This document shows positions 36,897 to 45,973 of a stretch of 64,000 nucleotides of DNA, piece after piece. This stretch comes from Paracoccaceae bacterium (lineage in GTDB: Bacteria > Pseudomonadota > Alphaproteobacteria > Rhodobacterales > Rhodobacteraceae): assembly GCA_016124615.1 (NCBI GenBank), contig WGNF01000005.1:1-64000 (forward strand), in the 5' to 3' direction. Both the position numbers and the translations under genes were made by a program. How positions within the stretch are numbered: position 1 is the stretch's first letter; the number at the start of each line of letters is the position of its first letter. The notes beneath the pieces were generated by a model. That model saw only the letters and a list, made by a program, of their open reading frames with translations, ran no database searches and had not been told where the DNA came from.

Positions 36897-38489
36897 ATGC
36901 AACCTCGAATTGAGTCCCCCGTGGCCAGACCTTCGGTCTCAACTGTAGCGGCGACGGACGCGGCCCGCCCCGCGAACCTTGCCGACTGGATCACCGCTCC
37001 CTCGGGCGAAGAGGCGCGGGTCGCCCTGCTGGGCCATGATCTGCGGGCCGCGATTTCCGATATCATCGGCGGTTTGCGCCTGATCGAACCGGCCAGCGTC
37101 AGCGAGCCGGTTCGCCTGCAGCTTGAACGCATCCGCGCCGCCAGCGAGGTGCTGGCGCTGCTGCTGGAGGATGGGCTGGCCGCGATGGTCGGCGAAGAGG
37201 CCACCGAACGGCAGCCGGTCAGCCTGCCGCTGACCCGTTTGCTGCATGATGTCGAGATGCGCTGGTCGGGCCGGGCGCGCGAAAAAGGGCTGGCCTTCAC
37301 GATGACCGTCGCGCCCGAGGTGCCGCGCGTGGTGGCGCTGGACCGCATCGCGTTGGAACGGATCCTGTCCAACGTGCTGTCGAATGCGGTGAAATACACT
37401 GACGCAGGTGGAATTGATGTTGCCGTGCAGCAAAGCCCCGGCGGTGATCTGGTGTTCCGCGTCCACGACGACGGGCCGGGGTTCTGCCCCGACGCGCTGG
37501 AGAATCTGTTCCGGATCGCCAACCGCCCGGATGGCATCCGCAAGGCCGGATCGGGGCTGGGCCTTCACATCACCAAGCAGATGTCCGACCGGATCGGCGC
37601 CGAGGTTCGGGTGGGGAACCGGCCCGAAGGCGGCGCCGAAGTGGTGCTGACGCTGCCCGCCGCGGTCTGGATGCCCAAGGCGGCCCCGGCAGAGCCGGTG
37701 GCGGGCCTGCCCGACCTGAGCCAGATGAAGGTGCTGGTGGCCGAGGACAGCGAAACCAACCAGACCATCCTGCGCCGCATGCTGAACCTGCTGGGCGCCG
37801 AGGTGGTGATCGTGTCCGACGGCATCGAGGCGCTGAACCGGCTGGACGGCGAAGTCTTCGATCTGGCGCTGATCGACATCGAGATGCCGCGGCTGTCGGG
37901 GATCGAGGTGATGCGGGCGATCCGCGCCGATGGCGGCCGCCATGCGACCATGCCGGTAATGGCCGTCACCGCCTATGTGTTGCGCGCCAACCGCGAGGCG
38001 ATCTATGCCGCGGGCGCCGACAGCATTCTGGCCAAGCCGGTGGGTGGGCTCGACACCTTCGGCACGGCGATCGCCGACCTGCTGCAACGCACGCGCGGCG
38101 ATGGCGCGGCCCCGGACGACGACGACACCGAGGGGAAGGCGATGGACAGCGGCCGGTTTCAAGCCCTGCTGGAGATCGCCGGAACCGACGGGCGCGCCGA
38201 ACTGCTGACCCGGCTGCTGGCCGATTTGCAGACGGTGGAACGCGGGCTGGTACAGGGCCTGACCGAACCCGACCGCGCCATGATCCGGGCGCAGACGCAT
38301 GTGCTGATCGCGGTTTCGGGCGCGGTCGGGGCAAATCGGCTGATGCAGGTCGCCCGCACCCTGAACGGCGCGGCGCACCGGCATGACATGGCCGGGGTCG
38401 GCACGCTTGGCCATGAGGCGCTGACGCTGCTTGACGACCTGATCCATTTCGTTTCAGGTCAGATCTATCCGTCGCGGGAGGCATCGTGA
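36897..38489 (+). CDS. Hybrid sensor histidine kinase with receiver and Hpt domains, no sensor domain
   Basis: This 530-residue soluble protein begins almost directly with the phosphoacceptor helix (ALLGHDLRAAISDIIGG, His near residue 47). The ATPase domain follows (LSNVLSNAVKYTDAGG, VHDDGPGF, GSGLGLHITK). A receiver domain starts at MKVLVAEDSETNQTILRRML with Asp near 327 in LALIDIEMP. A C-terminal Hpt-like module has QTHVLIAVSGAVGANRLMQV. There is no membrane helix or PAS/GAF sensor, so input must come from another protein. The stop overlaps the GTG start of the response regulator (GTGA). ATG at 36897 is used; a TTG at 36861 extends the frame. Confidence 0.88.
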   Translation: MQPRIESPVARPSVSTVAATDAARPANLADWITAPSGEEARVALLGHDLRAAISDIIGGLRLIEPASVSEPVRLQLERIRAASEVLALLLEDGLAAMVGEEATERQPVSLPLTRLLHDVEMRWSGRAREKGLAFTMTVAPEVPRVVALDRIALERILSNVLSNAVKYTDAGGIDVAVQQSPGGDLVFRVHDDGPGFCPDALENLFRIANRPDGIRKAGSGLGLHITKQMSDRIGAEVRVGNRPEGGAEVVLTLPAAVWMPKAAPAEPVAGLPDLSQMKVLVAEDSETNQTILRRMLNLLGAEVVIVSDGIEALNRLDGEVFDLALIDIEMPRLSGIEVMRAIRADGGRHATMPVMAVTAYVLRANREAIYAAGADSILAKPVGGLDTFGTAIADLLQRTRGDGAAPDDDDTEGKAMDSGRFQALLEIAGTDGRAELLTRLLADLQTVERGLVQGLTEPDRAMIRAQTHVLIAVSGAVGANRLMQVARTLNGAAHRHDMAGVGTLGHEALTLLDDLIHFVSGQIYPSREAS

Positions 38490-39871
38490 CCGACGCAGTT
38501 CCGCTTCTTCTGATCGAAGACACACCGTCGCTGCAAATGGTGTACGAGGCGATCCTGCGCGGCGCCGGGCATACCGTCTGTTGCGCCAGCACCGCCGAAG
38601 AGGGTTTGCGCGCCTTCCTTGAGAACGACCCCAACATCGTGCTGCTGGACCTCGGGCTGCCCGACCGTGACGGGCTGGACCTGATGGCCGAGATGCTGAA
38701 GCTGCGGCCCGAAACGGCGGTGATCATCATCACCGCCAATGGCTCGATCAACAAGGCGGTCGAGGCGATGCGGGCGGGTGCCTTCGACTTTGTCGTCAAG
38801 CCGTTCCTCGATCAGCGCTTTCTCGGCGCGGTCGACAATGCGCGGCTTAACCATCGCCCGGCCACGGCGGCGGCCCCCGACCCGACGCCGCTGGGCGATT
38901 TCGTCGGCAGTTCGACGGCGATGGCGGCGGTCTATGCCAAGATCCATTCGGTTGCGCGCTCGATGGCGACCGTCTTCATCACCGGGGAAAGCGGCACCGG
39001 CAAGGAGTTGTGCGCCCAGGCGGTGCACGACAACTCCAACCGCGCGCGTGGCCCGTTCATCGCGCTGAACTGCGGCGCCATCCCGCCCGACCTGCTGGAA
39101 TCCGAGGTCTTCGGCCACCTGCGCGGCAGCTTCACCGGCGCCATTGCCGACAAGCTGGGGGCGGCGGCGGCGGCCGATGGCGGCACCCTCTTTCTTGACG
39201 AAATCTGCGAGATGGACCTTGGCCTGCAAACCAAGCTTCTGCGCTTCCTGCAAACCTCGACGGTGCAGCCGGTCGGCGCCACCCGGCCACGCAAGGTGAA
39301 CGTGCGCATCGTCTGCGCCACCAACCGCGACCCGATGGAAGAGGTCCGCCGCGGCCGGTTCCGCGAAGACCTGTATTACCGCCTGCATGTGGTGCCGATC
39401 CACATGCCGCCGCTGCGCGATCGCGGCCAGGATGTCGTTGCCATCGCGACCGCCGCCCTGCGCCGCCTGTCGGAAGAAGAGGGGCGCCGGTTCCGCGCGC
39501 TTGACGATGAGGTCAGCGCCCTGTTCTGCCGCCTGCCCTGGCCGGGCAACGTGCGCCAGCTGCTCAACGTGCTGCGCAATGTCGTGGTGCTGAACGAGGG
39601 CGAGATCGTCAGCCGGGCGATGTTGCCATCCGACCTGCAACACGGACTCGACCTGCCACCCGCCGCTAACACCCCGGAAGCCGCTTTGCCTGCGCTGGCG
39701 GTCGAAAGCCTGCTGGGCCGCACCCTTGCCGAGATCGAGCAGATCGTGATCGAAACCACCATCGCCGCCGAAGACGGTTCCGTGCCGCGCGCCGCGAAAG
39801 TGCTTGGCGTGTCGCCCTCGACGCTTTACCGCAAGCGCGAGGGCTGGATGCGCAACGACGCCGCCGAATAG
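38486..39871 (+). CDS. NtrC/LuxO-family response regulator with AAA+ domain
   Basis: This 461-residue protein has a receiver domain with Asp near residue 55 (IVLLDLGLPDRDGLDLM). A sigma-54-type AAA+ domain has Walker A ITGESGTGKELCAQAVH and Walker B GGTLFLDEICEMD, with the sequence GSFTGA at residues 214-219 in place of the usual GAFTGA. A Fis-type helix-turn-helix closes it (GSVPRAAKVLGVSPSTLYRK). It should be phosphorylated by the kinase encoded just upstream, with which it overlaps by four bases. GTG is the start. Targets are unknown. Confidence 0.9.
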   Translation: MTDAVPLLLIEDTPSLQMVYEAILRGAGHTVCCASTAEEGLRAFLENDPNIVLLDLGLPDRDGLDLMAEMLKLRPETAVIIITANGSINKAVEAMRAGAFDFVVKPFLDQRFLGAVDNARLNHRPATAAAPDPTPLGDFVGSSTAMAAVYAKIHSVARSMATVFITGESGTGKELCAQAVHDNSNRARGPFIALNCGAIPPDLLESEVFGHLRGSFTGAIADKLGAAAAADGGTLFLDEICEMDLGLQTKLLRFLQTSTVQPVGATRPRKVNVRIVCATNRDPMEEVRRGRFREDLYYRLHVVPIHMPPLRDRGQDVVAIATAALRRLSEEEGRRFRALDDEVSALFCRLPWPGNVRQLLNVLRNVVVLNEGEIVSRAMLPSDLQHGLDLPPAANTPEAALPALAVESLLGRTLAEIEQIVIETTIAAEDGSVPRAAKVLGVSPSTLYRKREGWMRNDAAE

Positions 39872-39883
39872 CGGCGCGGGCGC

Positions 39884-40657
39884 TCAGGTAAACTGTTCGC
39901 GGAACAGCCGCTCTTCGAGGCCGTGACCGGGATCGAACAGGATGCGGTGGCGCACCTTCGGCTCGCTCCGGATCTCGACCGACAGCACGTCGCGCACGGA
40001 CCGGCCATCGGCGTCGGTCATCACCGGGCGTTTGTCGGGCTCCAGCACGTCAAAGCGCACCAGCGCCGCCTTGGGCAGGATCGCGCCGCGCCAGCGCCGG
40101 GGCCGGAACGCCGCCATCGCCGTCAGCGCCAGCACCTCGGACCCGATCGGCAGGATCGGGCCGTGGGCGGAATAGTTGTAGGCGGTCGAACCGGCCGGGG
40201 TGCAGACCAGCGCGCCGTCGCAGATCAGTTCCGGCATCCGCACCTTGCCATCGACCGAAATGCGCAGCTTGGCCGCCTGCGGCCCGGCCCGCAGCAGCGA
40301 AACCTCGTTGATCGCCAGCGCCTTGTGCGCCTTGCCGTCCTTGTCCACCGCCCGCATCGCCAGCGGATTGATCACCGCCTCCTCGGCGCTGCCCAGCCGT
40401 TCGGCCAGCCCGTCGGCGTTGAACTCGTTCATCAGAAAGCCGATGGTGCCGCAGTTCATCCCGTAGACCGGCAGGTTCAGCGCGCCGGTCGCGTGCAGCG
40501 TTTGCAGCATGAAGCCGTCGCCGCCCAGCGCCACGATGCAGGCCGCATCGGACAGCGAGCGTTGGCCGTAGCGCGCGACCAGCGTCTTCAGGGCGCTTTG
40601 CGCCTCGGGCGTCTCGCTTGCCCTGAAACAGGCTTTCGCGTCCAGCCTATCGCTCAT
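39884..40657 (-). CDS. nadK: NAD kinase
   Basis: This 257-residue enzyme phosphorylates NAD to NADP. The catalytic motif GGDGFML is near residue 45 (IVALGGDGFMLQTLHATG), the NAD-binding NE-x-S motif is in AINEVSLLRAGPQ, and CTPAGSTAYNYSAHGPILP near 155 is the other signature. It converges on the response regulator gene, with 12 bases between the ends. Confidence 0.95.
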   Translation of the reverse strand: MSDRLDAKACFRASETPEAQSALKTLVARYGQRSLSDAACIVALGGDGFMLQTLHATGALNLPVYGMNCGTIGFLMNEFNADGLAERLGSAEEAVINPLAMRAVDKDGKAHKALAINEVSLLRAGPQAAKLRISVDGKVRMPELICDGALVCTPAGSTAYNYSAHGPILPIGSEVLALTAMAAFRPRRWRGAILPKAALVRFDVLEPDKRPVMTDADGRSVRDVLSVEIRSEPKVRHRILFDPGHGLEERLFREQFT

Positions 40658-40853
40658 CCTGCCCTCCTCGGCCGATTGCGCCAGTGTTTTCAGCCCCGAC
40701 CGGCGAACTCAACCCCTCGTGTTCCGGGCGCGACATTTTCGCGACCCGGCACGGACTTCGCCCACAACGCCCCGAGTGTCGCATTCCGGGCTTTCGAGCC
40801 GCCCCGTCATCGGATAAACACCGCCCTACCCCATTTTTCCGGAGGAGACGCCG

Positions 40854-42161
40854 ATGAACGCCCCCACCCCCGCCCAGCAGCGCGATGCCGGTTTCTTTAC
40901 CGAAAAGCTGGAAACCCGCGACCCCGAACTGTTCGGCGCGATCCGGTCCGAACTGGGCCGCCAGCGCGACGAGATCGAGCTGATCGCCTCGGAGAACATC
41001 GTCTCTGCCGCCGTGATGGAGGCGCAGGGCTCGGTGATGACCAACAAATACGCCGAGGGCTATCCGGGCAAGCGCTACTATGGCGGCTGCGAATGGGTGG
41101 ACGTGGCGGAAACCCTGGCGATCGAGCGGGCCAAGGCGCTGTTCGGCTGCGGTTTCGCCAATGTGCAGCCGAACTCCGGCAGCCAGGCCAACCAGGGCGT
41201 GTTTCAGGCGCTGATCCAGCCGGGTGACACCATTCTGGGCATGAACCTCGCCTCGGGCGGGCACCTGACGCATGGCGCGGCGCCGAACCAGTCGGGCAAA
41301 TGGTTCCATGCGGTGCAATACGGCGTGCGCCCGCAGGACAGCCGCATCGACTATGACGCCGTGCAGGCGCTGGCGACCGAACACAAGCCCAAGCTGATCA
41401 TCGCGGGCGGGTCAGCCGTGCCGCGCCAGATCGACTTTGCCCGCTTCCGCGAGATCGCGGATTCGGTCGGCGCCTATCTGATGGTGGACATGGCGCATTT
41501 CGCCGGTCTGGTCGCGGGCGGCCAGCACCCCTCGCCCTTCCCCTATGCCGATGTCGCCACCACCACCACGCACAAGACGCTGCGCGGGCCGCGCGGCGGC
41601 ATGATCCTGACCAACAACGAAGACATCGCGAAAAAGGTCAATTCGGCGATCTTCCCCGGCATTCAGGGCGGCCCGCTGATGCATGTCATCGCCGCCAAGG
41701 CCGTGGCCTTCGGCGAGGCGCTGCGGCCCGAGTTCAAGGTCTATGCGGCGCAGGTCGTGAAGAACGCGCAGGCGCTGGCGGATCAGCTGATGAAGGGCGG
41801 GCTGGATATCGTCACCGGCGGCACCGACACGCATGTGATGCTGGTCGACCTGCGGCCCAAGGGCGTGAAGGGCAACGCCACCGAAAAGGCGCTGGGGCGC
41901 GCGCATATCACCTGCAACAAGAACGGCATCCCGTTCGACCCGGAAAAGCCCACCGTCACCTCGGGCGTCCGGCTGGGCACGCCCGCAGGCACCACGCGCG
42001 GCTTTGCCGAGCCTGAGTTCCGCCAGATCGCCGACTGGATCGTGGAAGTGGTCGATGGCCTTGCCGCCCACGGCGAAGACGGCAACGCCGAGGTCGAGGC
42101 CGCGGTGAAAGCCAAGGTCGAGGCGCTCTGCGCGCGGTTCCCAATCTATCCGGGGCTCTGA
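40854..42161 (+). CDS. glyA: Serine hydroxymethyltransferase
   Basis: This 435-residue PLP enzyme interconverts serine and glycine with tetrahydrofolate. Signatures are [20 protein letters not shown] near residue 40, [20 protein letters not shown], and the PLP lysine in [17 protein letters not shown] near 240. A GGAGGAGA ribosome site precedes the ATG. The 196-base gap upstream, between divergent nadK and glyA, must hold both promoters; no glycine riboswitch structure was recognised in it. Confidence 0.97.
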   Translation: MNAPTPAQQRDAGFFTEKLETRDPELFGAIRSELGRQRDEIELIASENIVSAAVMEAQGSVMTNKYAEGYPGKRYYGGCEWVDVAETLAIERAKALFGCGFANVQPNSGSQANQGVFQALIQPGDTILGMNLASGGHLTHGAAPNQSGKWFHAVQYGVRPQDSRIDYDAVQALATEHKPKLIIAGGSAVPRQIDFARFREIADSVGAYLMVDMAHFAGLVAGGQHPSPFPYADVATTTTHKTLRGPRGGMILTNNEDIAKKVNSAIFPGIQGGPLMHVIAAKAVAFGEALRPEFKVYAAQVVKNAQALADQLMKGGLDIVTGGTDTHVMLVDLRPKGVKGNATEKALGRAHITCNKNGIPFDPEKPTVTSGVRLGTPAGTTRGFAEPEFRQIADWIVEVVDGLAAHGEDGNAEVEAAVKAKVEALCARFPIYPGL

Positions 42162-42176
42162 TCCGACGGGCGGGTG

Positions 42177-42205
42177 AAAAGGGGGCCGTTGCGGCCCCCT
42201 TTTTT
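42177..42205 (+). terminator. Rho-independent terminator of glyA
   Basis: GGGGGCC and GGCCCCC form a stem with a GTTGC loop, extended by AAAA opposite TTTT, and followed by six T residues. It begins 15 bases after the glyA stop. It is the clearest intrinsic terminator in the window. Confidence 0.93.
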
Positions 42206-42545
42206 GTTGGGCGATGGGATGGGGGTTGATCTGGGCGGCGGGGGCGGTGTTTTCAGGCGCAAAGCGGCGGGTGCGTGCTGCGGAAGTCGTCGGGAGGCCT
42301 TGGGGGGATCGGGCGACATCGGCAGGTAGTTCAAGGTGGGTATGCGGACCGAGCGGACGTTGCAATTCCAGTCTTCCGCGTTCATCAAATGCCTAGAGTT
42401 GCAGGACAACGCGTCGCCCGTATACAGGGTTGTTTGTCCGTGCTCAAAATGGCCGGGGAGTGAAGATGCGTTCACGACAACCTCTTGAGGTCCTCCCTGG
42501 CGGGGCCTCCACTCCGGTCACGAGATAGCAGGTTCAATTCCACGC
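42206..42545. other. 340-base stretch without a recognised gene
   Basis: Open frames here on both strands are short and unlike proteins. Base use is less GC-rich than in the neighbours from about 42340 on. No tRNA, repeat or promoter could be assigned; GGTTCAATTCC near the end resembles a T-loop but the rest of a tRNA cannot be folded. Confidence 0.5.
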
Positions 42546-43151
42546 ATGACGAAACCCAGGCTTGAAACCTCAATATTGAGAATTTTGGCGCCGGTTCTTC
42601 GGGACGACGGCTTCCGAGGTTCAGGCAGGACGTTCCGCCGGACCGCCGGGGATACGCTCTTGATCTTGAACGTTCAGGGATCGCGTTATGGCGGGCAGTT
42701 TGCGATCAATCTCGGGGTGCAGCCGCTTTCCATTCCCGACGTGTGGGGCCAGACCGTCGACCCGCGCAAGATCACGGAGAGTCAGTGCGAATTCAGGCGA
42801 AGGCTTTCCGACACGGGAGAAGACCAGTGGTGGACCCATGACGGCTCCCAGGAAGGGATGGACGACGCGGTACGGCAGGCCGTCGGGGTCTACGCGACCG
42901 CAGGCCGTAAATTGCTGGCCCTGATGGCTGCCGACGACTCCCCCGTCCGCTCTCTGAAACCGGCCGACTTCGCGATGTTCCGCGCGGCCTTTCAGGGGTT
43001 TGCGGGAACAGAGTGTCGCACAGCACTGGTTCTGGCCCGAGTTCGGCTGGCACGGGACGACCATGATCAAGCCCACGGCTTTGCTGCTATTGCTCTCACC
43101 CACGCGAGCCCCGGATCGGCTCTGAGAAAGGAGATCGAAAAGCTCCTTTAG
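42546..43151 (+). CDS. DUF4304-like protein
   Basis: This 201-residue protein has no signal peptide or membrane helix. The start (ILRILAPVLRDDGFRGSGRT, FRRTAGDTLLILNVQGSRYG, FAINLGVQP) follows the DUF4304 pattern, in which a helix, a GF-K/R-G motif and a beta hairpin with VQ precede a longer helical region. DUF4304 proteins are often found among accessory genes, and no biochemical role is known to me. Codon use is less biased to G/C in the third position than in the flanking genes, and the gene is isolated, which suggests acquisition from elsewhere. Confidence 0.65.
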   Translation: MTKPRLETSILRILAPVLRDDGFRGSGRTFRRTAGDTLLILNVQGSRYGGQFAINLGVQPLSIPDVWGQTVDPRKITESQCEFRRRLSDTGEDQWWTHDGSQEGMDDAVRQAVGVYATAGRKLLALMAADDSPVRSLKPADFAMFRAAFQGFAGTECRTALVLARVRLARDDHDQAHGFAAIALTHASPGSALRKEIEKLL

Positions 43152-43254
43152 ATCGTTGTCGTCAGGAACAGAGAAATGTTGGCAACGTGCTAAAACCAAC
43201 CTCCCAACGACACCGAAACCCACCCACACCCTTCACCGCAAAACCCCCCTCCCC

Positions 43255-43626
43255 TCACACATACCCTTTCCACACCAGAAACGTCACCAGCAGCCCGAAC
43301 ACCACCAGCAGCCGGAAGGCGATGGAGCTGGCGATGCCGAGCGTCAGGCTTTTGCGGCGTTCCCACCGCCCGACGCCGTTCAGATGCTGGATGCAGGCGT
43401 CATAGGCCTCGGCGATGCGGTCATGGTCCAGCTGCATCATCAGCTTGGGGTTCTGCGCCAGGGTCGCATATTTCGCCAGCACCGCAGCCTCTGCCTGCAC
43501 CCGGCGCGGCATCACGCCCCGCGCGTGGCGCAGCTTGGCCATCAGCCCCTTGCCGCGGATGTGCAGCCGCTCTTCCATCAGCTGCGCGACCCTGTCGGCC
43601 ATCTGCTGCACCGGCACCGCACCCAT
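43255..43626 (-). CDS. Small protein with a C-terminal membrane anchor
   Basis: This 123-residue protein is mostly helical and basic (LMEERLHIRGKGLMAKLRHA, PRRVQAEAAVLAKYATLAQN) and ends with one membrane segment (IAFRLLVVFGLLVTFLVWKG). This tail-anchored layout would place the bulk in the cytoplasm. It is divergent from the alpha/beta hydrolase gene. I recognise no family; it seems a conserved hypothetical gene. Confidence 0.65.
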   Translation of the reverse strand: MGAVPVQQMADRVAQLMEERLHIRGKGLMAKLRHARGVMPRRVQAEAAVLAKYATLAQNPKLMMQLDHDRIAEAYDACIQHLNGVGRWERRKSLTLGIASSIAFRLLVVFGLLVTFLVWKGYV

Positions 43627-43719
43627 CCACGACCTCCATTGTTTGGCGCACAGTAGCGGCGCTTGTCGGGGTACTCAACGGCTCTGGCATCGGACGCCGC
43701 ATCGCAGTAATGCAACGGA

Positions 43720-44481
43720 ATGCTCAGCTACACGCTTCACGGTCAGCCGACCGCCCTGCCCCCGCTGCTGATTGCCCACGGCCTGTTCGGATCGGGCCGC
43801 AACTGGGGTGTCATCGCCCGCCGTCTGGGCGAAACGCGGCAGGTCGTCGCCGTCGACATGCGCAACCACGCGGGCAGTTTCTGGGCCGAAAGCCACGGCT
43901 ACAACGACCTCGCCGCCGATCTGGCCGGGGTGATCGAGGCAACCGGCGGGCGGGCCGATGTGCTGGGCCATTCGATGGGCGGCAAGGCTGCGATGATGCT
44001 GGCCCTGACCCACCCCGAGCGGGTGAACCGGCTGGTCGTGGCCGATATTGCGCCCGTCGCCTATCCCCATAGCCAGAGCCACCTGATCGCCGCCATGCGC
44101 GGGCTCGATCTGACCGGCGTCACCGCGCGCGGCGAGGCTGACCGGCGTCTGGCGGCCACGGTCGAGGATGCGGGCACGCGCGCCTTTCTGCTGCAATCGC
44201 TGGACCTGAAGGCCGACCCACCGCGCTGGCGGCTGAACCTCGACCTGCTGGAGGCCGAGATGGACCGCATCACCGGCTGGCCCGCGGTGTCGGGCCGGTT
44301 CGACGGCCCCACCCTGTTCCTGACCGGCGCGCTGTCGACCTATGTGCTGCCGGACTACCGCCCGGCGATCAAGGCGCTGTTCCCCGCCGCGCGCTTCGCC
44401 AAACTTCCGGGCGCCGGGCACTGGCTGCACGCCGACCGCCCCCGCGAATTCGAGGCGGCGGTGGCGATGTTCCTCGGCTAG
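43720..44481 (+). CDS. Alpha/beta-fold hydrolase (YbfF-like)
   Basis: This 253-residue cytoplasmic enzyme has the oxyanion region LIAHGLFGSGRNWGVIARRL near residue 17, the nucleophile elbow GHSMGGKAAMMLAL with Ser near 90, and a late histidine in LPGAGHWLHADRP near 232. These are the marks of the YbfF/esterase group acting on acyl-CoA or small esters. The stop codon shares the bases CTAG with the stop of the convergent cytochrome gene. Confidence 0.88.
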   Translation: MLSYTLHGQPTALPPLLIAHGLFGSGRNWGVIARRLGETRQVVAVDMRNHAGSFWAESHGYNDLAADLAGVIEATGGRADVLGHSMGGKAAMMLALTHPERVNRLVVADIAPVAYPHSQSHLIAAMRGLDLTGVTARGEADRRLAATVEDAGTRAFLLQSLDLKADPPRWRLNLDLLEAEMDRITGWPAVSGRFDGPTLFLTGALSTYVLPDYRPAIKALFPAARFAKLPGAGHWLHADRPREFEAAVAMFLG

Positions 44482-44966
44482 CCCGCCCGTTTCATTCGCT
44501 CGATCAGCCCGTTCTTCAGCACGAACTGGTGGTAAAGCGCGCCAAGGACGTGCAGCCCGACCAGCGCCAGCAGCGGCAGCTTCATCAGCTCGTGAAACTG
44601 CGCCGCCGCATTGACGTGGCCGAACCACGCGAAGAGGCCGGACAGCGGCAGCAACAGCAGGATGGCATAAAGCGCGACATGCACCGCCTTGGCGACCGCC
44701 TGCAGCGCCGCGGGCTCATCTGCCGGGGGCCGCGGCGCGCCGCGCCGCGCGCGCAGGGCCAGCCGCCAGATCATCAGCAGCAAAAGCGCGATCCCGCCAA
44801 AGATATGCGCGGCCAGCAGGGGCGAAAAGCTGATCGCCTCGCCCTTGCCGATGGCGATGAAGTCCGCCTTGATCGTGTCATGCAGGATGAATTGCGGCAC
44901 CAGCAGAAGGGCCACGATCCAGTGCAACCGGATCTGACCCAGTGAATACCCTTTGGGCGTCGGCAT
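44478..44966 (-). CDS. Cytochrome b561 family membrane protein
   Basis: This 162-residue protein has four hydrophobic helices and the histidines that would bind two haems: RLHWIVALLLVPQFILHD near residue 14, AAHIFGGIALLLLMIWR near 52, KAVHVALYAILLLLPLSG near 95, and VGLHVLGALYHQFVLKN near 138. Bacterial proteins of this family move electrons from the quinone pool. It overlaps the convergent hydrolase gene by four bases. Confidence 0.88.
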   Translation of the reverse strand: MPTPKGYSLGQIRLHWIVALLLVPQFILHDTIKADFIAIGKGEAISFSPLLAAHIFGGIALLLLMIWRLALRARRGAPRPPADEPAALQAVAKAVHVALYAILLLLPLSGLFAWFGHVNAAAQFHELMKLPLLALVGLHVLGALYHQFVLKNGLIERMKRAG

Positions 44967-45050
44967 GGAATTCCCTGTTCAAAATGGCGACCGGCCCGGC
45001 CACGGCGGCCGGGCGGCTTTTCGCGCCTGATCCTGCACGAAGCCGTGCGG

Positions 45051-45227
45051 TCAGGAAATAGCCTTGGCGATCTGCCAGCTGACAGGAATGGCGACCACAA
45101 ACCCGACCGCAGCCGCAATCAGGATCGGGCGCAGCGTGTCATTGCCGGTCACGAGGGCAGCAACGATCAGCACGCCCATCAGCGTGGTCGAGACGATCGA
45201 AAAGAGAAGCATCGTCAAGCGGGTCAT
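45051..45227 (-). CDS. 58-residue two-helix membrane protein (often mislabelled CTP synthetase)
   Basis: The product starts MTRLTMLLFSIVSTTLMGVL and has two membrane segments, the second in LIAAAVGFVVAIPVSWQIAK. Very similar small proteins are common in Rhodobacteraceae and carry the erroneous name CTP synthetase; they have no synthetase domain. The ATG at 45227 is chosen because the upstream part of the open frame is not hydrophobic or conserved-looking. Function unknown. Confidence 0.75.
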   Translation of the reverse strand: MTRLTMLLFSIVSTTLMGVLIVAALVTGNDTLRPILIAAAVGFVVAIPVSWQIAKAIS

Positions 45228-45303
45228 GTCAGTCTCCGGTAAAGCGCGCGTCACGCGCAGACCTTGGCGCGACTCGCCCCCCGCCGCTTTGACACGGGTC
45301 AAA

Positions 45304-45633
45304 TCACATTCCCTTTATGGCGACTTTCGGCCCGGCACCGCGCGGGCATCGCAGCCGCGCCCGCATCTCGCCGCTGTCCCCCTGAAGGCTGCGCGGATCG
45401 GCGATGCAGCCGGTCACCTCGGGGATCAGAGCCACCATCTGCAGGCGCACGGCGGCCTGTTCGGCGCGCGGGGCATGGCCGAAGCGGATCACCTCCACCG
45501 TGTCGCCGCGAACATAAACCGCATAGTCGTGCCCGCCGCGCGTCACTTTGGTTTCGGTCGCGCCGATCATCTGCGGCGCGGGCGAATCGCAGGCCGCAAG
45601 CGCCAGCACGACAAGAAGGGTCAGGGCGCGCAT
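45304..45633 (-). CDS. Small lipoprotein
   Basis: This 109-residue protein begins MRALTLLVVLALAACDSPAP, a lipoprotein signal with lipobox LAAC near residue 15. The mature part (TKVTRGGHDYAVYVRGDTVE, ending CPRGAGPKVAIKGM) has a further cysteine pair that could form a disulphide. It would be anchored in the outer or inner membrane. I recognise no family. Confidence 0.7.
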   Translation of the reverse strand: MRALTLLVVLALAACDSPAPQMIGATETKVTRGGHDYAVYVRGDTVEVIRFGHAPRAEQAAVRLQMVALIPEVTGCIADPRSLQGDSGEMRARLRCPRGAGPKVAIKGM

Positions 45634-45796
45634 CCGGGCCTCCATCGACGACAGCGGCAGTTGACTGCCCCAAGGTTAACGAAAGATTGATGCCAAACGG
45701 CGTGGAGGCTTCCCGCCGATGCCGCGACGGGAGAGGTTGACTTGCCCCCCGCAAGGCGCGACCTTTCGGCGCAAACGACCTGAATGGAGCCTGCCG

Positions 45797-45934
45797 ATGA
45801 CCCGCGCCCTTGTCACCCTGATCACCCTTCTGGCCCTTGCCGCCTGCGACACCGTCGCCGGGGCCGGGACAGACATCCAGAAAGCCGGCGCGGCAATCAC
45901 CGATCAGGCGAAACAGACGCAAAGCGGGATGTAA
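45797..45934 (+). CDS. Entericidin-like small lipoprotein
   Basis: This 45-residue protein starts MTRALVTLITLLALAACDTV, with lipobox LAAC near residue 17, and continues with GAGTDIQKAGAAITDQAKQ. This is the entericidin A/B pattern: a short signal, a cysteine, then a small amphipathic helix starting TVxGxGxDIQxxG. In E. coli the pair acts as a membrane-active toxin and antidote, but in alphaproteobacteria single copies are common and of unknown role. Confidence 0.85.
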   Translation: MTRALVTLITLLALAACDTVAGAGTDIQKAGAAITDQAKQTQSGM

Positions 45935-45973
45935 GGGCGCCCACCGGCGCCCCCGCGATCAACGGCTTGCGGC

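Noticed and set aside
40658..40853. Possible glycine riboswitch upstream of glyA
   Set aside because: The conserved glycine aptamer bases and paired helices could not be found; the gap is best read as two divergent promoters.
42146..42475. A 109-codon open frame on the reverse strand after glyA
   Set aside because: It overlaps the intrinsic terminator of glyA, has a proline- and arginine-rich composition typical of antisense frames and no ribosome site.
42525..42545. GGTTCAATTCC resembling a tRNA T-loop, possibly an attachment site
   Set aside because: The flanking bases do not form a T stem and no acceptor or anticodon arm can be folded upstream; no integrase gene is near.
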